Source: Phycisphaerae bacterium (GTDB lineage Bacteria; Planctomycetota; Phycisphaerae; SM23-33). From it: DNA of 64,000 nucleotides. Where the stretch lies: assembly GCA_030745875.1 (NCBI GenBank), contig JASLNT010000022.1, positions 62,001 to 126,000 of the forward strand, in the 5' to 3' direction. Numbering within the stretch: the stretch's first letter is position 1; every line of letters begins with the position of its first letter. Positions 16,680-25,747 of the stretch are shown here, piece after piece. The translations under genes were made by a program, and so were the position numbers. Under the pieces are notes generated by a model. It saw only the letters and a list, made by a program, of their open reading frames with translations. It ran no database searches and was not told where the DNA came from.

Positions 16680-18068
16680 TTGAAAACAACCGTCACCAGT
16701 TGTGTGTTGCTGTTTGTTGTCTCCCTTCTTGCCGCCCCAGCCAGTGGGGAGAATTGGCCTGGATTCCGCGGACCTGACGGTTCGGGGATCAGCAAAGAGA
16801 AGAACGCTCCGATGAAATGGAGTGATTCTGAGAATCTCAAGTGGAAGACCGCCCTGCCCGGACCCGGGTCGTCAAGCCCGATAGTATGGGACGACCGCGT
16901 GTTTGTTACGTGCTATTCCGGATACGGTGTGGACCGTCGAAACCCCGGAACCATGAGCAGCCTCAAGCGACATCTGATTTGCATGGATAGAGCCAACGGT
17001 AAGATTCTGTGGAACAAGATCGTCCCGGCGGCCGGGCGGGAGGATTCGTACCGCGGGTTCATAAGCGAACACGGATACGCCAGCCACACGCCCGTCACGG
17101 ACGGGAAGAGCGTTTTCGTATTCTTCGGTAAGACCGGCGCGATGGCGTTCGATTTTGCAGGCAAGCAGTTGTGGAAAACGCCCCTGGGCACAATGTCCGG
17201 CAGCAAGGGATGGGGTTCGGCGGCCAGTCCGATACTATACAAGGACACCGTAATCGTAAACGCCTCCGATGAAGGCAGGAAGATCGTCGCCCTCGACAAG
17301 AAAACGGGCAAGGAAAAATGGAAAGCCGCCGCCGACAGCCTGGAACTGACGTACAACACGCCCCTGGTCGTCACTGTCAGCGATACGCGAAAAGACCTGG
17401 TGATCGCGGTTCCCGAAGAGGTCTGGGGCCTGAACCCCGATACGGGCAAGCTGCGCTGGTACGCCGAGATGAAACCCAACGGAAATGTCTCGCCCAGCGT
17501 AGTAGCCGACGGTTCTGTGGTCTTCGCAACCGGCGGATACAAGGTAAAAGGCACAGTCGCAGTCCAGGCCGGAGGCAAGGGCGATGTAACGACCAGCCAC
17601 ATGCGATGGGCCTCGCTCGACAGTTCATATGTGCCCTCCTCAATCGTGAAGAAGGGACATCTGTACTGGGTGAACGAATCCGGCGTGGCGTACTGCCTGA
17701 GCGCCAAGACAGGCAAGCGAGTCTATCGTGAAAAGCTCACCCGCGCCGAAGGCGGAGCCATACCCACCAGATCCGTCTACGCCTCCATCGTCGAAATCGC
17801 GGGGAACTTCTACGCCGTCAGCCGGAAACACGGTACGTTCATCCTGTCGGCCGCTCCCAAATTCCGTCAGATAGCAGTCAACCGGTTCGCCTCGGACACA
17901 AGCGACTTCAACGCATCACCGGCGATAAGCGATGGACAGATATTCATCCGCTCCAACAGCTTCATATACTGCGTGCGGAACAAGAGCGCCTCGGCGTCTC
18001 GAACGCCGAAGTCAAACTTTAAAGCGATCGCCCTGGGGCAAGGCGTCTCCAGGTCCGATCGTAAATAA
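16680..18068 (+). CDS. Second PQQ-like beta-propeller secreted protein
   Basis: 462 aa from TTG 16680, with AAAAGGA 7 nt upstream; this start gives a typical signal peptide (SCVLLFVVSLLAAPASG). The mature protein opens ENWPGFRGPDGSG like its upstream paralogue and has propeller blades (GKILWNKIV, GKQLWKTPLG, GKEKWKAAAD, GKLRWYAEM, GKRVYREKL). The open frame continues 127 codons upstream but overlaps the previous gene and is not credible as coding. It is exported to the periplasm or cell surface; the ligand is unknown. It ends 15 nt before the EF-hand gene, so the two are probably cotranscribed. Confidence 0.8.
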   Translation: MKTTVTSCVLLFVVSLLAAPASGENWPGFRGPDGSGISKEKNAPMKWSDSENLKWKTALPGPGSSSPIVWDDRVFVTCYSGYGVDRRNPGTMSSLKRHLICMDRANGKILWNKIVPAAGREDSYRGFISEHGYASHTPVTDGKSVFVFFGKTGAMAFDFAGKQLWKTPLGTMSGSKGWGSAASPILYKDTVIVNASDEGRKIVALDKKTGKEKWKAAADSLELTYNTPLVVTVSDTRKDLVIAVPEEVWGLNPDTGKLRWYAEMKPNGNVSPSVVADGSVVFATGGYKVKGTVAVQAGGKGDVTTSHMRWASLDSSYVPSSIVKKGHLYWVNESGVAYCLSAKTGKRVYREKLTRAEGGAIPTRSVYASIVEIAGNFYAVSRKHGTFILSAAPKFRQIAVNRFASDTSDFNASPAISDGQIFIRSNSFIYCVRNKSASASRTPKSNFKAIALGQGVSRSDRK

Positions 18069-18083
18069 CAGGAGATTTGCAAA

Positions 18084-18662
18084 ATGAAAAAATGGTCAAT
18101 AGTTTTGGCGGTGTTGTTTGCAACGTCACTGTTCGTCCACGTTGTGACCGCCGCGGACGACAATGACGGCGAGCAACCTCGCGTCCGCAGGGGCCGCGGC
18201 CAGAATGTCGAAGGTCGACCCAAACGCGGAGAGAATCGCGAGGGTCGCCCCAAACGCGGTGAGGGCGAAGGACGAGAAGGTCGACCCAAACGCGGTGAAG
18301 GCGAAGAAGGTGGAAGACGCCCGCCGCGCCCCATGGGCGGAATGATGCTAATGCGCGCCATCGACGTCAACCACAACGGCGAGCTGTCAGCCGAGGAGAT
18401 CAAAGGCGCGGGAGCAGCAATCCTCAAGGCTCTCGACAAGAACGGCGACAAGAAGATCAGCAAGGAAGAGCTGATGCCCCGACGACGCGAAGGCGAAGGC
18501 GGACGACGCCCCCCCAGACGCGGCGCCGGAGAAGGTCAGCAAGGCCGAAAACGTCCCCCCAGACGCGGTGGTGGTGAAGGCGAAGAAGGCGTCAGACGTC
18601 TCAGGCGTGGTGGTGAAGGCCGAGAGGCCGGGGAACGCAAACGCCCGGAAGCTGAAGAATAA
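18084..18662 (+). CDS. Secreted EF-hand protein with Arg/Gly/Glu-rich repeats
   Basis: 192 aa with signal peptide (VLAVLFATSLFVHVVTA). The middle has two EF-hand calcium loops, DVNHNGELSAEE (94-105) and DKNGDKKISKEE (118-129), both with canonical acidic and Gly positions. They are flanked by highly charged low-complexity tracts: repeats of GRPKRGE in the N-terminal half and PPRRGxGEG in the C-terminal half. EF-hands of this sort are common in planctomycete exported proteins. It follows the PQQ-propeller gene by 15 nt and ends just before a strong terminator, so it is the last gene of that unit. Calcium binding is inferred from the loops; the charged tails may contact polyanions. Confidence 0.8.
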   Translation: MKKWSIVLAVLFATSLFVHVVTAADDNDGEQPRVRRGRGQNVEGRPKRGENREGRPKRGEGEGREGRPKRGEGEEGGRRPPRPMGGMMLMRAIDVNHNGELSAEEIKGAGAAILKALDKNGDKKISKEELMPRRREGEGGRRPPRRGAGEGQQGRKRPPRRGGGEGEEGVRRLRRGGEGREAGERKRPEAEE

Positions 18663-18690
18663 TAAGCCCTTAAGGCTTCGTAGATTTGTA

Positions 18691-18751
18691 ACCGTTGCGG
18701 GGAGGCCCCTGCCGACAGCAGCAAATCTCTCCGCAGCGGTTTTCCTTTTTT
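18691..18751 (+). terminator. Intrinsic terminator after the EF-hand gene
   Basis: ACCGTTGCGGGGAG (18691-18704) pairs with CTCTCCGCAGCGGT (18727-18740), 14 bp with two G-U pairs, and TTTTCCTTTTTT follows. It closes the PQQ-propeller/EF-hand unit. Confidence 0.8.
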
Positions 18752-18801
18752 GCATGTCTTCTGCGCCCTGATTTGCACATATCCGCCTTCGGCCCGCTAT
18801 A

Positions 18802-18830
18802 TTGACATTATCTCCTGATTGGTCTAAACT
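18802..18830 (+). promoter_or_regulatory. Promoter of the MoxR operon
   Basis: A perfect TTGACA (18802-18807) is followed after 17 bp by TAAACT (18825-18830), about 55 nt before the GTG start at 18886 and 50 nt after the preceding terminator. It is the only promoter-like site seen ahead of the ten packed genes. Confidence 0.5.
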
Positions 18831-18885
18831 TCCATCATATCGGGTGACGTAACAGCGTGTCAGCTTTCCCGGGAAAGGTGCAAGA

Positions 18886-19782
18886 GTGGATTGGTACTAT
18901 GCAGTGGGCGGTGAGCGATTTGGTCCGTTCGACCAGGAGGCTTTCGATCAACTGGTGTCTCAGGGTCGAATTACGGGAGTTACGCTGGTATGGCGCGACG
19001 GGCTGGATGACTGGGTTCAATACCAACTCCTGGCCGGGCCGACCAGCGCCGAACCGGGCGCCGCGCCGCCGATACTGGCCTGGTGCTCCCAATGTCGCAG
19101 ACAGGCCTCCAATGAAGACATGGTCCAGTACCAGGGGCTCTGGGTATGCTCCGAGTGCAAGGATGCATTCTACCAGCGAGTTCGCGAGGGCGGTTTCTCT
19201 CCGCAGGACCCGGCGAACCTGAATCAGCGTCGCTTCGCGGGATTCTGGATTCGTTTCGGCGCCGCGATTCTGGACACGCTGATTCTGATTGTGGTTTTTG
19301 TGATAATCGGAGTCATAGTAGACAGGCTGCCCATACGTCCGACGATGAATATCGCGGCAATACTCCTGCTGCAGTTTACTATCCTGCTGGTGCAACTGGC
19401 GATCTTCCTGTGGTATGTGACATGGTTCCTGGGCAAATTCGGGGCGACGCCCGGAAAGATGGCCTGCGGATTGAAAGTGATCGTATCCAGGGGTAATTCG
19501 ATCAGTTACCTGCGGGCTTTCGCCAGGGGCTGGGCGGAGATACTGAATTTCGTGATCATATACATTCTGATAGTCATAGTAGTCATTCTGGTGTCGCTGG
19601 GTCTTGGCGTCCTGGCCGGACGAAGGAACGTCAATTCGTCCGGTTTCTGGCTGCTGTTGACCATTATCAGCGTGGCCGTAAGCCTGGCGTGCTTCTTCCC
19701 GTTCTATATGGCGGGCCTCACCAGGCAGAAATGCGGGCTTCACGACTTCATCTGTAACACCCGGGTAGTTCACGCGCGGTAA
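18886..19782 (+). CDS. GYF-like/RDD family membrane protein
   Basis: 298 aa starting at GTG 18886, which follows AAAGGTG. Residues 1-50 (DWYYAVGGERFGPFDQEAF, then TLVWRDGLDDWVQ) are a GYF_2-type domain. Next is a four-Cys zinc ribbon (WCSQCRR, then VCSECKD). From about residue 112 an RDD-type membrane domain begins (RFAGFWIRFGAAILDTLIL) with about four membrane segments and GKFGATPGKMACGLKVI, the usual RDD signature. GYF-like domains bind Pro-rich peptides; RDD domains are poorly understood and sometimes transport-related. It is the first gene of the MoxR operon; an RDD protein is also the last gene. Confidence 0.75.
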   Translation: MDWYYAVGGERFGPFDQEAFDQLVSQGRITGVTLVWRDGLDDWVQYQLLAGPTSAEPGAAPPILAWCSQCRRQASNEDMVQYQGLWVCSECKDAFYQRVREGGFSPQDPANLNQRRFAGFWIRFGAAILDTLILIVVFVIIGVIVDRLPIRPTMNIAAILLLQFTILLVQLAIFLWYVTWFLGKFGATPGKMACGLKVIVSRGNSISYLRAFARGWAEILNFVIIYILIVIVVILVSLGLGVLAGRRNVNSSGFWLLLTIISVAVSLACFFPFYMAGLTRQKCGLHDFICNTRVVHAR

Positions 19783-19799
19783 CGGAGCAAAAGAGAACT

Positions 19800-20351
19800 T
19801 TGGCGATATCCTGTCCAAGATGCAATCACCAGATTCACGCCGAGAGGTTCAACAAACCGTCGATGGCGTGCCCGGGATGCGGTTCGCAAACCATCGTGGC
19901 TGCTTTTGCGTCTTTAGTTTCAGGACCGTCCAACGGGGGGGCCGGGCAGCGTCTACTTGTGTCCGATCAGGCAAGTTGCTTCTACCATCCCAACAAGCAG
20001 GCGTCGGTTCCGTGCGACAATTGCGGGCGGTTCCTCTGCGCTCTGTGCGATGTTGACTTCGGGGGAAAGACACTGTGTCCGCGATGCATCGAAAACGGAG
20101 CCCACTACAAGTCGGCGGACGCGCTGGACGCAGAACGCGTACTATACGACAAACTAGCGCTGTTCCTGGCGGTTATTCCGACGCTCTTTACGCAGTTGTT
20201 CGCCATCTTCCTGGCGATAAAGCACTGGACCTCCCCAATCAGCATCCCGCAGCGAGGCGCGCTGCGGTGGCGGTGGATATTGGCGATGGTTATCGCACTG
20301 CTGGAGATATGGTTATTGTATGCGATTATCTTCGGAGATCTCCTGGACTGA
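19800..20351 (+). CDS. Zinc-finger membrane protein
   Basis: 183 aa from TTG 19800, 17 nt after the previous gene. It opens with a zinc ribbon (CPRCNHQ, then CPGCGSQ), followed by a B-box-like cluster (CFYHPNKQASVPCDNCGRF, CALCDVDF, CPRCIE). Two membrane segments follow (LFLAVIPTLFTQLFAIFLAI and WILAMVIALLEIWLLYAIIF). The Cys/His pattern resembles cytoplasmic zinc-binding heads that are common in bacterial membrane proteins. No enzyme residues are seen. By position it belongs to the MoxR operon and may hold together the membrane complex; that is an inference. Confidence 0.6.
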   Translation: MAISCPRCNHQIHAERFNKPSMACPGCGSQTIVAAFASLVSGPSNGGAGQRLLVSDQASCFYHPNKQASVPCDNCGRFLCALCDVDFGGKTLCPRCIENGAHYKSADALDAERVLYDKLALFLAVIPTLFTQLFAIFLAIKHWTSPISIPQRGALRWRWILAMVIALLEIWLLYAIIFGDLLD

Positions 20352-20366
20352 AGGCCTGGGCGGCAA

Positions 20367-21410
20367 ATGATGGCTGAAAGCACCGAAACATACCGTCGCA
20401 TGCCTTCAACCCTCGTGGGAACGCTCCTGAGATGGTTCGATCGCTCCACGGCGTGGTTGGGCGACGACCATGTCCTCCTGGCTTCGCGGATGTTATGGTT
20501 CGAGCGATACAACCGTTTCTACTTCGCCGACATTCAGGCGATCACAATCTGTCGAACGCAAACGGGCCTTGTCTGGAACATCCTGCTTGGGGTGGGAACG
20601 GGGCTGATAGCCTTTGGAGGTATGCTGAACGACTTCCCGCTGGTGAGCCTGATCTGGTTGGGAATATTCGCCCTGCCGCTTATCATGAACGTAATCCAGG
20701 GCCCGACATGCTCCTGCCACATCTACACCGCCGTAAGCGCCCGGAAATTAGCGTGCTTCAACCGCCTGGACAAGGCGGCGTTGTTCCTCCAGACCGTCAG
20801 GCCGCTCGTCACTGCAGTCCAGGGAGAAGTAAGCGACGAAGAGATCATAGAACAAGCCCCATTGATGCCGGTCACGACGCGCACCCAGCCGGGCGATCTG
20901 CCTGCGGGACCAAAACGCCATTACAACGGGCGAGTGCACAATATACTTTTCATTGTGCTGCTCCTGGTTGCTATCGTCTTCGGCTTACAGATGCTGCGGG
21001 AATTCGAAGCTATCGGATGGTTGATTGCGATATTGCTGGCGTTGCAGTTTGCGATGGCGATTTCGGCGGCGGCTAAACAGTCGGGGACGAATATACCCAA
21101 TGGATTGCGAACAGTGGTGTGGTTGGCGTTCGGACAGGTGTTGCTAACGACGGTGCTGTTTGTTATCGCCGGAGTAGTCGGACTAGAGGAATCTGTCAGA
21201 TACAGGTTCGAAGAGATCATGACCGAAGATCCGTCCACACCCTCGACGGCGAGCATGTTGCGTTTCTTCATATACTTGTTCTCCATGGTCTGCTCGCTAG
21301 CCCTGTTCTTCGTGGGGCGACATCTGCTGACGGCGTTCCAGGAGCGTCGCAGACTCAGACGAATGGCGACAACCGTGCAGGCCCGAGCGGTCGAAAGACC
21401 GGAGGTCTAA
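20367..21410 (+). CDS. Multi-pass membrane protein of unknown function
   Basis: 347 aa, starting 15 nt after the previous gene. The N-terminal 75 residues include a PH-like pattern (HVLLASRMLWFERYNRFYFADIQAITI). Then come several hydrophobic segments (WNILLGVGTGLIAFGG, VSLIWLGIFALPLIMNVI, ILFIVLLLVAIVFGLQML, ATILLALQFAMAIS-like, QVLLTTVLFVIAGVVG, FFIYLFSMVCSLALFFVG). No recognised catalytic motif is present. The C-terminus is Arg-rich and cytoplasmic by the positive-inside rule. It is kept inside the MoxR operon, so it is probably a membrane partner of that system. Confidence 0.5.
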   Translation: MMAESTETYRRMPSTLVGTLLRWFDRSTAWLGDDHVLLASRMLWFERYNRFYFADIQAITICRTQTGLVWNILLGVGTGLIAFGGMLNDFPLVSLIWLGIFALPLIMNVIQGPTCSCHIYTAVSARKLACFNRLDKAALFLQTVRPLVTAVQGEVSDEEIIEQAPLMPVTTRTQPGDLPAGPKRHYNGRVHNILFIVLLLVAIVFGLQMLREFEAIGWLIAILLALQFAMAISAAAKQSGTNIPNGLRTVVWLAFGQVLLTTVLFVIAGVVGLEESVRYRFEEIMTEDPSTPSTASMLRFFIYLFSMVCSLALFFVGRHLLTAFQERRRLRRMATTVQARAVERPEV

Positions 21411-21416
21411 GAACCA

Positions 21417-21761
21417 TTGCAGGATGAACTTCAACAGCTTGTTTCGTCTCAGGGCGAGGGCCCGAGTCTGGCCCACAGGCGATGCGACAACCACGCCGAC
21501 AGGGAAGCGGCCGCCCGTTGCCCTGAATGCGGACGGTTCTTCTGCAGAGAATGCGTCACCGAGCACGCCGGACGAGTGATTTGCGCAGATTGCCTTGCGA
21601 CAATGACGTCCGGGGCTGATTCGAAACGCTGGTCGCCGCGAATGCTGGCTCCGTATGCTGCGGCGATTGTGGGAATGCTGGTGGCGTGGATGGCGTACTA
21701 CTATATGGGACGATTCTTCCTCGGTCTCCCGCACGAATTCCACGAAGGGATAATGTGGTAA
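21417..21761 (+). CDS. Small B-box zinc-finger membrane protein
   Basis: 114 aa from TTG 21417, six nt after the previous stop. It carries a B-box-like cluster (RCDNHADREAAARCPECGRF, FCRECVTEHAG, ICADCLA), similar to the second finger of the gene at 19800, and one membrane segment (LAPYAAAIVGMLVAWMAYYY). Its short length, single anchor and zinc head suggest a small regulatory or assembly subunit of the operon's membrane complex (inference). Rhomboid proteases can carry such heads, but no rhomboid domain is present here. Confidence 0.6.
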   Translation: MQDELQQLVSSQGEGPSLAHRRCDNHADREAAARCPECGRFFCRECVTEHAGRVICADCLATMTSGADSKRWSPRMLAPYAAAIVGMLVAWMAYYYMGRFFLGLPHEFHEGIMW

Positions 21762-21779
21762 TCAACAAGTATTAATAAA

Positions 21780-23486
21780 ATGGCGAAACGCGACCGACAA
21801 CAACCCGCCGGAGGAGCCTTTGGTCTGCTGGAAGAAGCAGTGGGCCTGCTCCGTCGCAGTCGGGCCGGTACGCTTGGATGCTATTACATCGGTACGCTGC
21901 CTTTCGTGCTGGTGCTGCTGTACTTTCTGATCGACGTGACGCAAAGCGGGCGAGCTTCTGAAACTCTCGTCCAGGGCGCTGGAGGCGTGGCGGCGGCCTT
22001 TATCTGGATGAAGTGCTGGCACGCGGTGTTCGCAGGGCGGCTCATGGAGGAATTGTGCGGTGAGGCTCCCGCCGGCTGGGGTCCTGGACGCATATGTCGC
22101 ATTATCGCTATGCAAGCTGCAATCCAACCCTGGGGGCTGATCCTGCTTCCGCTAGCCGCGATAATGGTCCTTCCGTTTCCGTGGGCTTATGGATTCTTCC
22201 AGAACGCCTGCGTATACGGAGACGGTAGAACCGATCGCCCCGGACCCAAACCGCTTACCGCCGCCTGGCGCCAGGCCAAGACATGGCCCGGGCAGAATGT
22301 CGCGGGCCTGATAATACTGTTCGTTTTTGCGATGTTCGTGTTGTTCAACATCGGACACGCAATCACCACATCCGCGTACCTGGGCAAGGCGTTCTTCGAT
22401 ATCGACACCACCCTCACGCGCGGAGGCTTCTCCGTACTGAACACCACATTCCTGACGATCGTGTTCGCGTTGGGATATCTCTGCCTGGACCCGCTGTGCA
22501 AAGCGTTCTACACGCTAAGGTGCTTCTACGGACAGTCGCTGCAGACCGGGCAGGACCTTCGCAGCGAATTAAGAGCGTTGATCGCCGCGGGCTGCCTGGT
22601 GATTTGTCTAGTGCTGATCGGGTCCGCGGGAGAAGCCCGAGCCCAAACCGCCCCGCCGACGATCGCCCAGTCGGTCTCACCGCAGGCGAACACGCAGATA
22701 TCTCCGGAGGATCTGGACAATTCACTCGACGATGTCATTTCCCGCAGACGCTACGACTGGCGCCGCCCGCAGGCTCCGGAAGAAACCAGTGAAGACAAGT
22801 CCTTGGCCTCGAAGATGCTCGACACGGTCTGGGGGTGGATAAAGGGCGCGCTGAACTGGGTGTGGGACATGCTCAAGAAGATATGGGACTTCCTTTTCCC
22901 CAGTCCGGATAAGGACGGCGATCCGACGGGGGTTGACAACTACGGAGGCGGCGAGAGCAAAGGGCGGGCGCTTCGCGGTGAATCCCAATGGGTCGGCCTG
23001 CTGCGGTATCTCGTTTATGCTTCGCTGGCGGGGGTCGTAATCCTGTTGATCGTGGTGTTCTGGAAGAAACTCAAGCTGTCTCAAAGCAGAGAGATTATCG
23101 CGCCGACAGTGGATCTGCCTCCGATCGATCTGGAGGATGATAACGTAACCGCCGACGACCTGCCGGAGAGCGGATGGATCGATCTGGCCCGGCGGTTAAT
23201 GGCCGAAGGGAACGCCCGACTGGCGCTGAGGGCAATGTACCTGGCGTCGTTGGCGATGCTGGCCGACAAGAGCAGAATCTCCATCGCCAAGTTCAAGTCA
23301 AACCTGGACTATCAACGAGAACTCGCCAGACGCTGCCACTCCATGCCCCAACTGCTGGACGCATTCGGGCGGAATGTCAGCGTCTTCGAAGCCGTTTGGT
23401 ACGGAACGCGACAAGCCACCGAACAGATAATAAACACATTCATCGACAACCAGAGAACAATCGGACAAATGGTCGCAGATGCGTAA
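21780..23486 (+). CDS. Membrane protein with C-terminal DUF4129 domain
   Basis: 568 aa. The N-terminal half has about five membrane segments (LGCYYIGTLPFVLVLLYFLI, AGLIILFVFAMFVLFNIG and others). After a signal-like helix at about 275 (AAGCLVICLVLIGSAGEARA) comes an extracytoplasmic linker, another membrane helix (LVYASLAGVVILLIVVFW) and a C-terminal cytoplasmic DUF4129 region (WIDLARRLMAEGNARLALRAMYLASLAML). DUF4129 proteins are regular partners of MoxR/DUF58 systems and of membrane transglutaminase-like proteins. The gene overlaps the next by 8 nt, so translation is likely coupled. A role in assembling or sensing an envelope complex is inferred from context. Confidence 0.7.
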   Translation: MAKRDRQQPAGGAFGLLEEAVGLLRRSRAGTLGCYYIGTLPFVLVLLYFLIDVTQSGRASETLVQGAGGVAAAFIWMKCWHAVFAGRLMEELCGEAPAGWGPGRICRIIAMQAAIQPWGLILLPLAAIMVLPFPWAYGFFQNACVYGDGRTDRPGPKPLTAAWRQAKTWPGQNVAGLIILFVFAMFVLFNIGHAITTSAYLGKAFFDIDTTLTRGGFSVLNTTFLTIVFALGYLCLDPLCKAFYTLRCFYGQSLQTGQDLRSELRALIAAGCLVICLVLIGSAGEARAQTAPPTIAQSVSPQANTQISPEDLDNSLDDVISRRRYDWRRPQAPEETSEDKSLASKMLDTVWGWIKGALNWVWDMLKKIWDFLFPSPDKDGDPTGVDNYGGGESKGRALRGESQWVGLLRYLVYASLAGVVILLIVVFWKKLKLSQSREIIAPTVDLPPIDLEDDNVTADDLPESGWIDLARRLMAEGNARLALRAMYLASLAMLADKSRISIAKFKSNLDYQRELARRCHSMPQLLDAFGRNVSVFEAVWYGTRQATEQIINTFIDNQRTIGQMVADA

Positions 23487-24777
23487 GGGTCATCTAATTC
23501 TGAGATTCGCCGCTCTGGCGGCGGTGGTTGGGTTTGGCTTTGGTATGGTCAGACTCTGGGTGCTTCGATTCGAGCCCGGAGACATGTACCAACCCTACTC
23601 GACGCTCAGAAGCGACCCGCTCGGAGCCAGGGCGCTGTACGAAGGCCTCGATCAACTGCCCGGCGTCACGGTCCGCCGCAACTTCAAACCTCTGAAAAAA
23701 CTCGCCGATTCAAATGTAGGAACGTTGTTCTACCTTGGCGTTGACAGCTTCTGGATGCCCGACGACCTGGAGATAAGCACCACCAGACCGGCCGGCGGTG
23801 CGGATCGGCCGGACCGAGCGATCCACAAGTTCGTCTGGAACGGCGGACGAGTGGTGATATCATTCACGCCCTCGGCCGGAACGGCCGATCTCGGCATGCT
23901 GAGAGAAGTGTTCGGCGAGCGGTATGAGGAAGACGAAGACAACGAAGATCTCACCGAGGAGGATACCGACGACGAAGACACGGATGATGAAGACGCCGAC
24001 GATGAAGATGACGATGTTTACTCATTCCGTGAGGCTCTTGGATTCTCCGTAAACCGCGAAGACAAAGGTTCCTGGAAGGCGCTGCACGGCGTGACCGCCA
24101 AGGGCTCAGCCAAGATCAGCTCAAGCTGGCCGGAGATCGAATGGCACGGAAGGGTCTACTTCGACGCGCTCTCGGATGACTGGCGCGTGATCTACCGGCG
24201 GAACGGGAGAGCGGTGATCATCGAGAGAACCGTCGGTTCAGGAAGCATTGTATTGTGTGGGGACAGCTATTTCCTGAGCAATGAGGCGATGGCTGGGACC
24301 AACCGCAACTCGCAGCTGCTGGCGTGGCTGGCGAGTAACCAACGTATCATCTTCGACGAAACGCATCTGGGCGTCGTCAACGCTGAAGGCATCGCCTCGC
24401 TGGCTAGGGACCATGGGCTGACCAATCTGCTGTTTGTACTGCTCGTAATCGCCGGTCTGTACATCTGGAAGAGCGGAGTGAGCGTAGTCCCGCGAGACCC
24501 CGAACACGTCGAACGATTCGGAGGACGGGAAATATCGGGCAGGAGTTCAGCCGCCGGACTCCACAGCCTGTTGCGCAAGTGCGTACCGACTTCCAGAATC
24601 CTGAACGAATGCCTGAAGCACTGGTCGGCTTCATACTCGACACTCCGCCCAAAACAACGCGACGCCCTGGACAAAATCCGGAAGGTCATCGCCGCTGAAA
24701 ACAAGCGGCCGACCAGGCAGCAGGATCCGGTGAGAACATATACGACAATCTGCGAAATTCTGGCCGAAAGGAAATAA
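23479..24777 (+). CDS. DUF4350 domain membrane protein
   Basis: 432 aa, starting inside the end of the previous gene. The pattern is that of DUF4350 proteins: N-terminal membrane helix (FAALAAVVGFGFGMVRLW), YSTLRSDPLGARALYEGLDQ, a periplasmic Rossmann-like body (GGRVVISFTPSAG; SGSIVLCGDSYFLSN) and a second membrane helix (LLFVLLVIAGLYIW), then a helical cytoplasmic tail. An unusually acidic stretch, almost only Glu/Asp/Thr, lies at about residues 152-178 and may bind metal or just be a flexible linker. DUF4350 genes regularly sit next to moxR and DUF58 genes, as here. No catalytic role is known to me. Confidence 0.75.
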   Translation: MRKGHLILRFAALAAVVGFGFGMVRLWVLRFEPGDMYQPYSTLRSDPLGARALYEGLDQLPGVTVRRNFKPLKKLADSNVGTLFYLGVDSFWMPDDLEISTTRPAGGADRPDRAIHKFVWNGGRVVISFTPSAGTADLGMLREVFGERYEEDEDNEDLTEEDTDDEDTDDEDADDEDDDVYSFREALGFSVNREDKGSWKALHGVTAKGSAKISSSWPEIEWHGRVYFDALSDDWRVIYRRNGRAVIIERTVGSGSIVLCGDSYFLSNEAMAGTNRNSQLLAWLASNQRIIFDETHLGVVNAEGIASLARDHGLTNLLFVLLVIAGLYIWKSGVSVVPRDPEHVERFGGREISGRSSAAGLHSLLRKCVPTSRILNECLKHWSASYSTLRPKQRDALDKIRKVIAAENKRPTRQQDPVRTYTTICEILAERK

Positions 24778-24781
24778 TAAA

Positions 24782-25747
24782 ATGGAATTCAGCACCGACG
24801 AACTAAAGCAGGTGATGATCCGTCTGCGGCGGGAGATCGCGAAGGTGATCATCGGGCAGGACGACGTGATAACCTGCGCCCTGATCGCGGTTTTCACGAA
24901 CAATCACGCCCTGATCGAGGGTGTTCCGGGAATCGCGAAGACACTCCTGGTTCGCACGCTTGCCAAAGTGCTGGGCTGCGAATCGGCCCGAGTGCAGTTC
25001 ACACCGGACCTCATGCCCTCGGACATCACAGGGACAAATGTCTTCAATTTCCAGAACAACGAGTTCAATCTGGTAAAAGGTCCGATCTTCACCGATTTCC
25101 TGCTGGCCGATGAGATCAACCGGGCGCCGGCTAAGACCCAAGCCGCCCTGCTCCAGGCAATGCAGGAGCGCTGCGTAACCATAGACAGGCAAACCCTGCA
25201 ACTGGACGCAAACTTCACCGTATTCGCCACACAAAACCCGATCGAATACGAAGGAACCTACCCGCTTCCCGAAGCACAGAAGGACCGTTTCATGCTGAAA
25301 ATCAGCATGGACTGCCCCGGGCGTGAAGACGAACTTATGCTGGCGTCCAGAATGCTTGGGGACGACTCGCCCGAACAGAGGCTCGCGGGCGGACATGTCG
25401 AAACGGTTATAGCGGCCGACCAACTCGCCGAGTTTCGACACACGCTGAACAACATCACCGTTCGCCAGGAACTGCTCGAATACCTGGTGGATATCGTTCG
25501 AGCGACCAGGACGCACGAAACGGTGCTCGTCGGAGCCAGCCCACGCGCCACCCAGGCCCTGCTGCAGGCCGGACGAGCCCACGCCGCAATCGCCGAACGC
25601 GATTTCGTATCGCCCGACGATATCAAGACGCTGGCTCCGGCGGTGTTGGGGCATCGACTCATACTCAGACCGGAATACGAAATCGAAGGCCACACAATCG
25701 CAGAATCAATCGGAAGCATTCTACAGGAGGTCGCCGTACCCAGATGA
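24782..25747 (+). CDS. MoxR-family AAA+ ATPase
   Basis: 321 aa, 4 nt after the previous gene. Walker A is GVPGIAKT (near residue 47), Walker B LLADEINRAP, sensor 1 FATQNPIEYEGTYPLPEAQ and the C-terminal lid VGASPRATQALLQAGRA with SPDDIKTLAPAVLGHR; all are standard for MoxR. MoxR ATPases are chaperones that load metals or remodel protein complexes, usually together with a DUF58/VWA protein encoded next door, exactly as seen here. It is cytoplasmic, acting on the membrane complex of this operon. Its stop overlaps the next start by 4 nt. Confidence 0.92.
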   Translation: MEFSTDELKQVMIRLRREIAKVIIGQDDVITCALIAVFTNNHALIEGVPGIAKTLLVRTLAKVLGCESARVQFTPDLMPSDITGTNVFNFQNNEFNLVKGPIFTDFLLADEINRAPAKTQAALLQAMQERCVTIDRQTLQLDANFTVFATQNPIEYEGTYPLPEAQKDRFMLKISMDCPGREDELMLASRMLGDDSPEQRLAGGHVETVIAADQLAEFRHTLNNITVRQELLEYLVDIVRATRTHETVLVGASPRATQALLQAGRAHAAIAERDFVSPDDIKTLAPAVLGHRLILRPEYEIEGHTIAESIGSILQEVAVPR

